Shown piece by piece: positions 9,095 through 17,465 of a stretch of 64,000 nt of DNA (the first letter of the stretch is position 1; every line of letters begins with the position of its first letter). The position numbers were made by a program, and so were the translations under genes. This stretch comes from Rathayibacter sp. SW19 (GTDB lineage Bacteria; Actinomycetota; Actinomycetes; Actinomycetales; Microbacteriaceae): contig NZ_CP133020.1 in assembly GCF_030866825.1 (NCBI RefSeq), positions 4,464,001 to 4,528,000 on the forward strand, read 5' to 3'. The notes under the pieces are model-generated. The model saw only the letters and a list, made by a program, of their open reading frames with translations. It was not told the origin of the DNA and made no database searches.

Positions 9095-9314
9095 AGAAGC
9101 ACCCTTTCTGCGCCGATTCGGCTGCCCGCCAGCAAGTCATCTGATAACTGAACGCGAGCTTCGCGCCGTGAGATTCGGAGGGCGTGCGACGTCATGCGGT
9201 ATCGAAAAGCTTGCAATGACGGGGTAGTCAAACCTATTGGCCGAGTCTGCCAGCGGGAGCCGCTCGGCTTTGCGGAGATTCTGAACACAATGCGCTTCCT
9301 TGCTCACTACATCG

Positions 9315-9389
9315 ATCTGACATCAGATAACTCCGCATTTTGATCAATGTCAAGGGTTGACTCATCAGACATCTAAAACTATTCTGATG
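9315..9389. promoter_or_regulatory. Divergent promoters with GntR-type operators
   Basis: Plus-strand promoter: TTGACT at 9357-9362, a 17-bp spacer and TATTCT at 9380-9385. Its start point would be at or just before the ATG at 9395, so the regulator mRNA looks leaderless; no RBS is visible. Minus-strand promoter: TTGACA at 9353-9348, a 17-bp spacer and TTATCT at 9330-9325, with a leader of about 220 nt. The dyad ATCTGACATCAGAT (9315-9328) covers the minus -10 box. The dyad CATCAGA-N13-TCTGATG (9363-9389) covers the plus spacer and -10 box. A further ATCTGAT lies at 9139-9145. Repression and autoregulation by the adjacent GntR protein are inferred. Confidence 0.75.
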
Positions 9390-9394
9390 CCGTT

Positions 9395-10234
9395 ATGACA
9401 AATCCAACGGACGTGACACCACAGGCGACGCCGACCCCAACCGCCGCCGTGATCAGCACCGCCATGCCGGCCCGGACACGTGCCGCAGCGAACTTTCAAG
9501 CGGCGAGCCGTCGGAACACCGGCCGAGCTCCCCGGGTGACCGAGCGCGTGGTAGACGAACTGACGTCATACATTGAAACGAACGAACTGAAGCCCGGCGA
9601 CAAGCTCCCGCCAGAACGGGTTTTCATCGAGCAGTTGAACGTCAGTCGATCTTCGCTGCGCGAGGCCCTGCGCATCCTGTCCACCATCGGGGTCGTGGAC
9701 GTACGCCACGGCGACGGCATGTATGTGGCAGCCGCCAGCGCCGCGGCGCATCCGTCGCAGGCGGCGATCTTCGATGCCACTGAAGAGCACGCGCTTCGGA
9801 ATCTGATCGAAACACGCACTGGAATCGAACTCGCTGCGGTGACCGCCGCCGTCCAGCGTGCCTCGGATGAGGACCTTGCCGGCTTGGAACGGTTCCTCGA
9901 CGATCAGGAGCGCGAGCTGGCAGAAAACCCCGATTTCAGCTGGGAGCCATTGGGCTTTGAAATCACGATTGTCGAACTTACCGGGAACAGTTGGCTGTAT
10001 GACGTGGAGTTGATGCTCCGTGATGCCTGGCGCGGATTGTCGAGTGGATTGCGCACGAGCGTCGGTCGGCACCACGAGTGGCAAAGCGAGCACCGCGCCA
10101 TTCTCGCGTCGATGCGCTCTCGCAACGTCAGTCAAGCACAGCGACTGGTGATCGCCCATCTCAGCCTGGAGCGATTCGAAGAAGACATCGACCGGTTGAA
10201 GAAGCGACTGAAGAGCAAGACCGCTCGCCGATAG
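9395..10234 (+). CDS. GntR/FadR-family transcriptional regulator
   Basis: A 279-residue regulator with an N-terminal winged helix-turn-helix at about residues 48-112 (ERVVDELTSYIE, LPPERVFIEQLNVSRSSLREALRIL, GDGMYV) and a C-terminal FCD ligand-binding domain at about 130-265. The first 45 residues are low-complexity. FCD proteins usually bind small carboxylic acids or acyl-CoAs, which suits a catabolic locus of CoA thioesters. The gene is the first of the plus-strand operon and is divergent from the minus-strand operon; its own promoter predicts leaderless translation from this ATG. It most likely represses both directions until the inducer is present. Confidence 0.9.
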   Translation: MTNPTDVTPQATPTPTAAVISTAMPARTRAAANFQAASRRNTGRAPRVTERVVDELTSYIETNELKPGDKLPPERVFIEQLNVSRSSLREALRILSTIGVVDVRHGDGMYVAAASAAAHPSQAAIFDATEEHALRNLIETRTGIELAAVTAAVQRASDEDLAGLERFLDDQERELAENPDFSWEPLGFEITIVELTGNSWLYDVELMLRDAWRGLSSGLRTSVGRHHEWQSEHRAILASMRSRNVSQAQRLVIAHLSLERFEEDIDRLKKRLKSKTARR

Positions 10235-10264
10235 CGGCGCGCGCCCAGATCGAAGGAAGAAACA

Positions 10265-11146
10265 ATGAAGTTTGGCTTGCGCCTACCCGGTGCCGGCCCC
10301 TACGCGGGGCCCGAGGCAATCAGTGCGTTTGCGAGAAAGGCCGAGGAACTCGGTTTCGACTCACTGTGGATGACAGACCACATTGCGCTGCCGGTCGACA
10401 TCGAATCGAAATATCCATACCGGGAAGACGGCAAATTCTTCTGGCCGCCCGAGACCCCCTACTACGACACCATTCTGACGCTGACTTGGGCGGCGGCGGC
10501 GACCCAGCGGATTCGTGTGGGCACCTCGGTTCTGATCGCCAGTTGGCATCAACCGGTCAATACGGCCAAGGCTTTGGCCACGCTGGACAATCTGAACGGC
10601 GGCCGAACGATCTGCGCCATCGGCGCGGGCTGGATGAAGGAACAGTTCGAGATTCTCGGCGCACCGTTCAGCGAACGGGGTGCGCGCACCACCGAATATA
10701 TGAGGCTTCTGCGCCACCTGTGGACCGAGGATGTGATCGACTTCCAGGGCGATTACTTCCAGTACTCGGGGTTCAAGTTCTACCCGAAACCGATCAGCAA
10801 GCCGTCGATACCGCTGTGGTGCGGAGGCAAGAGCACCGGCGTTCTCAAGCGCGTCGCCGCAGTGGCCGACGGATGGCATCCGCTGTACATCGGCCCCGAC
10901 GAGTTGGAGACCAAACTCACGGAGCTCTCCGGCTATCTCGCGGAGAATGGACGCTCGCTGGCCGACATCAGCCTGTCGGCGCGCCCGGTCACCCAGGCCA
11001 CTCTCGATCGGTCGACCATCGAGCGCTACCACGATCTCGGCGTGAGCCTTCTGATCGCGGACACCTCGTTCGAGCATGACACCCTGCAGGGCGTACTCGA
11101 CGAAGTGTCGAGGCTCGCAGACCAACTCATGCCGTTCGCAGATTGA
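10265..11146 (+). CDS. LLM class F420-dependent oxidoreductase
   Basis: A 293-residue luciferase-like oxidoreductase beginning MKFGLRLPGAGPY. The LGFDSLWMTDHIALP, RIRVGTSVLI, NTAKALATLDNLNGGRTICAIGAGW and PLWCGGKSTGVLKR segments are typical of the TIGR03619-like F420-dependent group. GAAGGA precedes the ATG by about 8 bp. It is the third luciferase-like protein of the locus, 30 bp after the GntR gene and 14 bp before the VOC gene. Together with the Fgd-like protein it suggests that F420H2-dependent reduction or F420-dependent oxidation is central to the pathway. The substrate is unknown. Confidence 0.87.
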   Translation: MKFGLRLPGAGPYAGPEAISAFARKAEELGFDSLWMTDHIALPVDIESKYPYREDGKFFWPPETPYYDTILTLTWAAAATQRIRVGTSVLIASWHQPVNTAKALATLDNLNGGRTICAIGAGWMKEQFEILGAPFSERGARTTEYMRLLRHLWTEDVIDFQGDYFQYSGFKFYPKPISKPSIPLWCGGKSTGVLKRVAAVADGWHPLYIGPDELETKLTELSGYLAENGRSLADISLSARPVTQATLDRSTIERYHDLGVSLLIADTSFEHDTLQGVLDEVSRLADQLMPFAD

Positions 11147-11160
11147 CGAAGGAAAAGAAC

Positions 11161-11640
11161 ATGCTCAGCCGTATATTCCACGTTGCGATCAACGCCAAGA
11201 ACCTCGACCGATCGATCGAGTTCTACACCAAGCTCGGCTTCACCTTGCTGGTGGACCGGCCCGTCAATAATGACGTGGTGAAGGATGCCTTCCTCGTTCC
11301 CACGGGCGACTTCCGCATGGCGCACCTGCGACTCGGCGATAACCCCGACGCGACCGTGCTCGACATTGTCGAATGGTACAACCCGGCCACTGCGGATGCC
11401 GGGGACGGTCCGCTCTCGCAGCATCAGCGCGGCCTGAGCCGGTTCGCGGTTCTCACAGATGACACCCAGAAGATGTATGACGAGTTGTCGGCAGCAGGCA
11501 TGACATTCCTGACAACACCGACATCGGTCCTGACACCGCAGGGTGGCTGGAGGGTGTGTCTGATCGTGGATCCAGACAACGTGGTCGTTCAGATCACGCA
11601 ACTGCTGCCCGCACCGGATGAGCACGGTACCGCATCGTGA
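11161..11640 (+). CDS. VOC-family (glyoxalase/dioxygenase fold) protein
   Basis: A 159-residue vicinal-oxygen-chelate protein starting MLSRIFHVAINAKNLDRSIEFYTKLGF, with the paired beta-alpha-beta-beta-beta units and the terminal WRVCLIVDPDNVVVQ strand. Candidate metal ligands are the His in IFHVAIN, the Glu in DIVEWYN and a late Glu or Asp. AAGGAAAAG precedes the ATG at 11161, so this start is preferred over a TTG at 11143 that overlaps the previous stop. VOC proteins include glyoxalases, epimerases and extradiol dioxygenases. In a CoA-thioester pathway a methylmalonyl-CoA-epimerase-like or ring-cleavage role is possible but not shown. Confidence 0.83.
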   Translation: MLSRIFHVAINAKNLDRSIEFYTKLGFTLLVDRPVNNDVVKDAFLVPTGDFRMAHLRLGDNPDATVLDIVEWYNPATADAGDGPLSQHQRGLSRFAVLTDDTQKMYDELSAAGMTFLTTPTSVLTPQGGWRVCLIVDPDNVVVQITQLLPAPDEHGTAS

Positions 11641-11999
11641 GCACCACTGAATCGGCGGTCATCCGCTGGGCTTCGCTGACGCAAACAACTCTGCTGCCGG
11701 GCGTGAGCGCCGCAACGCGCATGGGTGCCCAGCTTTCCGCGACGCTGTTCCACCTCGAGCCGCACGCGGTGGTGCCGCGGCACAGCCACCCGAACGAGGA
11801 GTTCGGCCAGCTCATCACCGGTTCCCTCACGTTGGCCGCCGGCGCCGAGACCATGAACCTGGTGGCGGGCGAGGCCTTCCTGATCCCCGGCGATGTGCCC
11901 CATTCTGCGACGGCCGGGGCGCACGGGTGCACGCTGCTGGAGTGTTACGCGCCTCCGCGCAACCCCGATCCCGCAAGCCAGAAGGAAGCAACGCAATGA
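11637..11999 (+). CDS. Small cupin-domain protein
   Basis: A 120-residue single-domain cupin. The first cupin motif is visible as VVPRHSHPNEEFGQLITG (His, His, Glu metal ligands) and the second as GEAFLIPGDVPHSA (His). The GTG start overlaps the stop of the VOC gene (GTGA), and its own stop overlaps the aldehyde dehydrogenase start (ATGA), so it is translationally coupled on both sides. Such small cupins may be isomerases, dioxygenases or hydrolases, or sensors. A metal-dependent step on a pathway intermediate is the simplest reading. Confidence 0.85.
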   Translation: MSTTESAVIRWASLTQTTLLPGVSAATRMGAQLSATLFHLEPHAVVPRHSHPNEEFGQLITGSLTLAAGAETMNLVAGEAFLIPGDVPHSATAGAHGCTLLECYAPPRNPDPASQKEATQ

Positions 12000-13480
12000 C
12001 CTCCCTCGCGACCGAGGCGGATTTCGCCGAATACCAGCTGTTCATCGACGGCGCATGGCAGCCGTCATCGACAGGCCGCACAATCGAGCGCACGAGCCCG
12101 AGCGACGGGCGCCTCATCGGCCGTTTTGCGCGCGCTGCGGTTCCGGATGCCGACCGAGCCGTCGCCGCCGCACGCCGCGCCTTCGACGACACGCCGTGGT
12201 CGACCCTCGGCGCGCCGCAGCGCGCGGCGCTACTGCGCAGGATCGGCGAACTGCTGCTCGAGCGCGCTGATCGCATCGGCAGGCGGATCAGCCTGGAGCT
12301 CGGCAAGCCGATCTCCCTGGCGCGCAGCGAGGTCGTGCTCACGGCAGAGGTGTTCGAGTACTACGCCGCGCTCACCCTTGACCAGCGCAGCGACATGATC
12401 TCGCGACACACCCCCACCGCATTGGGGCTCGTGCTCAAGGAGCCAGTCGGCGTTGTCGGGATGATCACGCCCTGGAACTTCCCACTTTCGCTGCTGTGCT
12501 GGAAGGTCGCGCCCGCGCTCGCCGCCGGCTGCACCATGGTCGCGAAGCCGGCGAGCGCAACCCCCGGTGCTGCACTGGAGTTGGCCAGTGTGATTCAAGA
12601 CGCCGGTGTGCCAGACGGGGTGTTCAACGTGATCACGGGCAGCGGCAGCGAGGTCGGGATGGCGCTGGTCGAGCATCCGGATGTCGACAAGGTCGCATTC
12701 ACCGGCTCGACCGAGGTCGGCCGCACCGTCATGGCGGCGGCATCCGTCAACATGAAGAAAATCAGCCTCGAACTCGGCGGCAAGTCCCCGAACATCATCT
12801 TCGCGGACGCCAACCTCAAACAGGCGGTGCGCAGCGCGTACTGGGGAATCTTCCTGAATACCGGTCAGGCGTGCCAGGCCGGCAGCCGAGTGCTGGTCCA
12901 GCGTGAGATCCACGACGAGTTCCTCACGGCGTTGGTCGAGCTGACCAAGACGAGCAAGGTGGGCGACCCACTGGACGAGAAGACGATGATCGGGCCGTTG
13001 GTCGACCAGACCCAGTTCGACACGGTGATGGAGTACATCAAGCAGGGCACCGACGGCGGTGCCGTGCTTGCCGCAGGAGGCAAGCGCATGGGCGGCGATC
13101 TCGCACGCGGCATTTACGTCGAGCCGACGATCTTCGACGAAGTCGCCTCGCACGAGTCGATCTTTCGCGACGAGATCTTCGGCCCCGTGCTGTCGATCAC
13201 GACCTTCGACACCGCTGAGGAAGCCGTGCGCTTGGCGAACGATTCGCCGTATGGCCTGGCCGCGGCCGTTTGGAGTTCGAACCTCGACACCGCGATCAAG
13301 ACCGCGAAGAAGATCCACGCAGGAACGGTGTGGATCAACGCGTACTACGACGCCGGCATGCCGTTCGCCATGCCGATGGGCGGCTACAAGACCAGCGGCA
13401 TCGGCCGGGAGCTGGGCCGCGAAGGGCTCGAGCAGTATTACGAGACGAAAGCGGTGCACATCCGGCTTTCGAAAGACTGA
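11996..13480 (+). CDS. NAD(P)-dependent aldehyde dehydrogenase
   Basis: A 494-residue aldehyde dehydrogenase with the full catalytic set: N161 in the PWNFP motif, E259 in LELGGKSPN and nucleophilic C293 in NTGQACQAGSR. The FTGSTEVGR coenzyme loop and the C-terminal MGGYKTSGIGRELG are also present. The start ATG at 11996 overlaps the cupin stop. It oxidises a pathway aldehyde to an acid that could then be activated by the acyl-CoA synthetase of the divergent operon. Substrate range cannot be told from the sequence. Confidence 0.93.
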   Translation: MTSLATEADFAEYQLFIDGAWQPSSTGRTIERTSPSDGRLIGRFARAAVPDADRAVAAARRAFDDTPWSTLGAPQRAALLRRIGELLLERADRIGRRISLELGKPISLARSEVVLTAEVFEYYAALTLDQRSDMISRHTPTALGLVLKEPVGVVGMITPWNFPLSLLCWKVAPALAAGCTMVAKPASATPGAALELASVIQDAGVPDGVFNVITGSGSEVGMALVEHPDVDKVAFTGSTEVGRTVMAAASVNMKKISLELGGKSPNIIFADANLKQAVRSAYWGIFLNTGQACQAGSRVLVQREIHDEFLTALVELTKTSKVGDPLDEKTMIGPLVDQTQFDTVMEYIKQGTDGGAVLAAGGKRMGGDLARGIYVEPTIFDEVASHESIFRDEIFGPVLSITTFDTAEEAVRLANDSPYGLAAAVWSSNLDTAIKTAKKIHAGTVWINAYYDAGMPFAMPMGGYKTSGIGRELGREGLEQYYETKAVHIRLSKD

Positions 13481-13568
13481 CCCACACCCACGTACACACC
13501 CACCGGTCACGGCGTCGCGCGGCTATTGCGCCGATCGCCCGACCACAATTCCCCTGATGGAGACAGTA

Positions 13569-14732
13569 ATGCAGACAACAGAAGTAAGCGAAAGCGGCAC
13601 AGAGGTCACGGCCCGCACGATGACAATCGAGAGAATCGAGGTCATCCCGATGCGTGTTCCGCTCGCCCGGCGCTTCCAGGGGAGCCACTATTCGATGACG
13701 AGCCGGTGCACCATCGTGACGCGCGTGCACACCTCCGACGGCCTGGTCAGCGAGGTCTACAACGGCGACACCGACGCGGAGCAGGATGTGATCGTCGGCA
13801 TCATCCGTAACGAGATCGCCCCGCAACTGATCGGCCGCAACGCATTCAACATCGAGGGTTGCTGGGAGGCGATGCTGCCGCCGACCTATGACATCCTGCG
13901 CGACCGATCGCTCGCGCTGCAAGCGATCGCCTGCGTCGACTCTGCCCTGTGGGATCTGGTGGGAAAGGCTACGGCGACGCCGCTTTACCAGCTCTGGGGC
14001 GGATATCGTGACACACTGCCCGCGATCGCCATCGGCGGCTACTACAGTGACGACCTCGCGGATGTCGGCCGCCAGATCGAGGACTACAAGCGACTCGGCT
14101 TCGCCGGCTGCAAATTCAAGGTCGGCCGTCTGTCACCAGAGGAAGATGCGCACCGCACGGAATTGGCCCGGCAGGCAGGAGGCGACGACTTCGTGCTGAT
14201 GGTCGATGCGAATCAGGGCTTCACCCGCCGTGAAGCCATCACCTTCGCACGCCTGACCGAGAATCTCAACCTACGCTGGTTCGAAGAGCCCGTCCGGTGG
14301 CTCAACGACCACCTCTCCATGCGGGACGTACGTCTGACCACTGGTCTCTCGGTAGCCGCCGGTCAGAGCGAAGACTCCCGCGCCGGGCTGCGCGATCTCA
14401 TCGCATCTGGGGCAGTGGACGTCTGCAACGCCGATGCCAGCTGGATCGGCGGCCCGAGCGAGTGGCGGCGCACCGCTGCTCTGGCCTCCATGTACGAAGT
14501 GGAAATGGCCCACCACGAAGAGCCGCAGATCTCGGCGCACCTGCTAGCCGCAATCGCACACGGCACCTACCTGGAGACCTTCTCACCGGACCGCGACCCC
14601 GTCTTCTGGAATCTCATCGCCAACCGCAACGAATTCGTGAACGGCCAGTACACGGTGCCGCAAGGCCCCGGCTTCGGCCTCGAACTCGACTGGGATTACG
14701 TGAACCGGTACCGCAGCGAGCCGGTCGCATGA
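13569..14732 (+). CDS. Mandelate racemase/muconate lactonizing enzyme family protein
   Basis: A 387-residue enolase-superfamily enzyme. The N-terminal capping domain covers about residues 18-140. In the barrel, the KxK motif CKFKVGR (K182, K184), metal ligands D213 (VDANQG), E239 (WFEEP) and E268 (GQSED), and an H315-H316 pair in MAHHEEPQ are visible. GGAGA five bases before the ATG at 13569 decides the start. Members abstract the alpha-proton of a carboxylate and then racemise, dehydrate or cycloisomerise. The KxK plus His arrangement fits an acid-sugar dehydratase or racemase. It follows the aldehyde dehydrogenase by 88 bp and overlaps the thiolase-like gene. Confidence 0.88.
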   Translation: MQTTEVSESGTEVTARTMTIERIEVIPMRVPLARRFQGSHYSMTSRCTIVTRVHTSDGLVSEVYNGDTDAEQDVIVGIIRNEIAPQLIGRNAFNIEGCWEAMLPPTYDILRDRSLALQAIACVDSALWDLVGKATATPLYQLWGGYRDTLPAIAIGGYYSDDLADVGRQIEDYKRLGFAGCKFKVGRLSPEEDAHRTELARQAGGDDFVLMVDANQGFTRREAITFARLTENLNLRWFEEPVRWLNDHLSMRDVRLTTGLSVAAGQSEDSRAGLRDLIASGAVDVCNADASWIGGPSEWRRTAALASMYEVEMAHHEEPQISAHLLAAIAHGTYLETFSPDRDPVFWNLIANRNEFVNGQYTVPQGPGFGLELDWDYVNRYRSEPVA

Positions 14733-15883
14733 CCACAGGCGTCGCCATCGTCGGCACAGGCGAGTCGGAGGAAATCGGTGTCGTGCCGCACAAGTCGGCC
14801 ATGCAGATGCATGCGGAAGCCGCGGCGAATGCGCTGGAGAATGCGAACCTGAGCCTCACCGATGTCGACGCGCTGTTCACCTGCGGCGTCGACTTCATGC
14901 CGTCGCTCATGGTCGCAGAATACCTGGGGCTGAAGCCGAAGTACTCGAGCAGCAACTCCATAGGAGGCTCGTCGTTCGTCGCGCATCTACACGAGGCGAC
15001 TCTCGCCATCCAATCCGGCCAGTGTGACGTTGCACTGATCACGCACGGTGAAACACGGCGTTCGAACCGAAAACGCGGCGTTTCCGCCCGGCCGACCCAC
15101 GACGATCCGTGGCTTCCTGACTGGCAGTGGGAACGCATCTACGGCGTGCAGTATCCCCCGGCCGCGTACGCCCTCGCGGCCACACGCCACATGTACGAGT
15201 ACGGTACGACGAGCGAACAGCTCGCGGAGATCGCCGTCGCCACCCGAGCCTGGGCTGCCCTCAACCCGATGGCATACAAACGCGACCCGATCACCATCGA
15301 CGACGTGATGTCCTCGCCCTGGCTCGTCTACCCGTTCCACCCGTTGGACTGCTGTCTCGTCACAGACGCCGGCGGTGCGGTCGTGCTGACCTCGACCGCG
15401 CGAGCGCGCACACTGGGGGTCCCCGTCGTCGAGATCCTGGGCTCCTCCGTTGCGCACACGCACTACGGCATCTCGCAAATGCCGGACCTCTGCGTGACAC
15501 CGGCGACGCAGACCGGTGCGGATGCGTTCGCTCAGGCCGGGCTGACCCCCGCCGACATCGATGTGGCCGAGCTCTACGACTCGTTCACCTACACCGTGCT
15601 GGTCACGCTCGAGGACCTCGGCTTCTGCGCCAAGGGCGAAGGCGGCGACTTCGTCAGCGGCCAGCGCACCGCGCCCGGCGGCGAGTTCCCGCTCAACACG
15701 AGCGGTGGCGGGCTCTCCTACAACCATCCCGGCATGTTCGGAATGTTCCTGATGGTCGAGGCTGTGCGGCAGTTACGCGGAGAGTGCGGCATCCGTCAGG
15801 TACCGAACGCGGAGGTCGCGCTCGTCAACGGCATGGGCGGATATCTCTCCAGTGCCGCGACGGCGATCCTCGGACGGATATGA
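14729..15883 (+). CDS. Thiolase-like protein (Ltp/SCP2-thiolase type)
   Basis: A 384-residue thiolase-fold protein of the acetyl-CoA acetyltransferase/lipid-transfer group. The thiolase nucleophilic Cys is not at its usual place: the segment reads SSNSIGGSSFVAHLHEA (residues 73-90). The GLSYNHPG segment retains a His, and the C-terminal motif is NGMGGYLSS with no Cys. This is the pattern of the Ltp2-type proteins that form retro-aldolases together with a DUF35 partner, and the next gene encodes exactly such a DUF35 protein with ATGA coupling. A carbon-carbon bond cleavage of a beta-hydroxyacyl-CoA is therefore inferred, not thiolysis. The start ATG overlaps the enolase-family stop. Confidence 0.85.
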   Translation: MTTGVAIVGTGESEEIGVVPHKSAMQMHAEAAANALENANLSLTDVDALFTCGVDFMPSLMVAEYLGLKPKYSSSNSIGGSSFVAHLHEATLAIQSGQCDVALITHGETRRSNRKRGVSARPTHDDPWLPDWQWERIYGVQYPPAAYALAATRHMYEYGTTSEQLAEIAVATRAWAALNPMAYKRDPITIDDVMSSPWLVYPFHPLDCCLVTDAGGAVVLTSTARARTLGVPVVEILGSSVAHTHYGISQMPDLCVTPATQTGADAFAQAGLTPADIDVAELYDSFTYTVLVTLEDLGFCAKGEGGDFVSGQRTAPGGEFPLNTSGGGLSYNHPGMFGMFLMVEAVRQLRGECGIRQVPNAEVALVNGMGGYLSSAATAILGRI

Positions 15884-16317
15884 GCATGGTCGAACCCGAC
15901 AACCAGTTGATTGCGCCGACGATCTCACCGAGCCCCGACGCCGAACCGTTCTGGGAGGCGGCCAGGCGGCATGAGCTGCAATTGCCGTTCTGCGAGGCGT
16001 GCTCGCGCTACTTCTTCTACCCACGCACGCTCTGCCCGATGTGCGGGTCACGCGAAATCGGATGGCGGTCGGCTTCCGGGCACGGACGCATCTATACGTT
16101 CTGCATCCAATTCACGAATCCGGTGCCGGGATTGAGCGGAGCGGTACCCTTCGTCACCGCGCTTGTGCAACTGGACGAGGGGCCACGGCTCATGAGCATT
16201 CTCATCGGGGTCGACCCGAGCCCGAACGCAATCTCGTGCGAAATGCCGGTGCAGGTCGACTTTCTCGACCTCAACGATGGACAGACGCTTCCGATATTCC
16301 GGCCGGCGGATGATTAG
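15880..16317 (+). CDS. DUF35 OB-fold/zinc-ribbon acyl-CoA-associated protein
   Basis: A 145-residue Zn-ribbon plus OB-fold protein. The ribbon is CEAC and CPMC (both CxxC) at about residues 44-65, followed by a beta-barrel with RIYTFCIQF and PFVTALVQLDEG. DUF35 proteins partner thiolase-fold enzymes, for example ChsH2 with Ltp2 in steroid side-chain cleavage, and they bind acyl-CoA. The start overlaps the stop of the thiolase-like gene (ATGA); an alternative ATG lies two codons downstream. It is the last gene of the plus-strand operon and faces the convergent alcohol dehydrogenase. Confidence 0.88.
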   Translation: MSMVEPDNQLIAPTISPSPDAEPFWEAARRHELQLPFCEACSRYFFYPRTLCPMCGSREIGWRSASGHGRIYTFCIQFTNPVPGLSGAVPFVTALVQLDEGPRLMSILIGVDPSPNAISCEMPVQVDFLDLNDGQTLPIFRPADD

Positions 16318-16354
16318 GCTAGCGCGTTGTGCACACCGCCAAATCGCTTGTGCG

Positions 16355-17404
16355 CTACGGACGCAGCAGCACCTTGATCGCGCGGCGCTCGTCCATCGCG
16401 GCATAGGCATCCGCAACCTGCGCCAACGGTAAGGTCAGATCGAACACACGCCCGGGGTCGATCGCGCCGGAGAGCACATCTGGCAGCAATTGGTCAATGT
16501 AGTTACGAACAGGGGCGACGCCGCCGGTCACGCCGACATTCGCGTCGAAGAGGGCCCGCACCGGCAATTCCGGTCCGCCGTTCGGGGCGCCGACATAGCC
16601 GACCATGCCGCCGGGGCGGGCGGAACGAATCGCCTGATCCATCGACTCTTTGGTGCCAACACACTCGAGCACGCAGTCCGCGCCGATGTCGCCGAACATT
16701 GCCGTCACTCGGGCGACACCCTCGTCACCGCGCTCCTCGATGACGTCGGTGGCGCCGAACGCCTGAGCCAAAGCCTGCCGGTCAGCGTGGCGCGACATCG
16801 CCACGATCCGCGCAGCACCGAGCCGATGCGAAGCGAGCACCGCGCACAGCCCGACGGCACCGTCGCCGACCACAACCACAGTGCTGCCGCGGGTCACTCC
16901 GGCGGAGACTGCAGCATGATGGCCGGTGCCCATCACATCCGCGAGCGTCAACAGGCTCGGAATCATGGCGTCCGCAGGATACGACGGGGTCGCGACCAAC
17001 GACCCGTCGGCGTGCGGCACGCGCACGCGTTCACCCTGCCCACCGTCTGCAAACGCACCGTCCTCGTCATCCGAACCCCACCAACCGCCGTGCAAGCACG
17101 AGGTGCTGACACCGTTGCGGCAATTCACACAGGTCATGTCGCAGTCGTAGAATGGGGCGATCACGAAGTCGCCCGGTTTGATGCGTTCAACACGCGCGCC
17201 GACCTCTTCGACCACGCCGACGAACTCGTGGCCGATCCGGTGCGGCTCGCTGGTCGGCGTGATGCCGCGATACGGCCATAGGTCCGATCCGCAGACACAC
17301 GCTGCGACCACCCGCACGATCGCATCCTGTCCGGTCGACAATACGGGATCGGGCACCTCCTCGAGCCGGATATCCCGCTCACCATGAATCACTGTTGCGC
17401 GCAT
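16355..17404 (-). CDS. Zinc-dependent alcohol dehydrogenase
   Basis: A 349-residue medium-chain dehydrogenase/reductase. The catalytic zinc ligands are in CVCGSDLWPYRG and HRIGHEFVG. The structural-zinc lobe has CDMTCVNC followed by SC, and the Rossmann motif is VVVGDGAVGLCAV. The start ATG at 17404 has no strong RBS nearby. It is convergent with the catabolic operon and may be an independent unit. It could oxidise a pathway alcohol, or it may be a general zinc alcohol dehydrogenase. Only 37 bp separates it from the DUF35 stop, and no clear terminator hairpin was seen there. Confidence 0.92.
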   Translation of the reverse strand: MRATVIHGERDIRLEEVPDPVLSTGQDAIVRVVAACVCGSDLWPYRGITPTSEPHRIGHEFVGVVEEVGARVERIKPGDFVIAPFYDCDMTCVNCRNGVSTSCLHGGWWGSDDEDGAFADGGQGERVRVPHADGSLVATPSYPADAMIPSLLTLADVMGTGHHAAVSAGVTRGSTVVVVGDGAVGLCAVLASHRLGAARIVAMSRHADRQALAQAFGATDVIEERGDEGVARVTAMFGDIGADCVLECVGTKESMDQAIRSARPGGMVGYVGAPNGGPELPVRALFDANVGVTGGVAPVRNYIDQLLPDVLSGAIDPGRVFDLTLPLAQVADAYAAMDERRAIKVLLRP

Positions 17405-17465
17405 GAGTCGAGGGTACGCGCTGCGTGCGGGTGCCGCAGCACCGCCTCCACGGTCAGGCGCGGGG

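Noticed and set aside
14729..15883. Ordinary acetyl-CoA acetyltransferase
   Set aside because: The nucleophilic Cys and the C-terminal Cys motif are absent and a DUF35 partner follows, which favours an Ltp-like aldolase.
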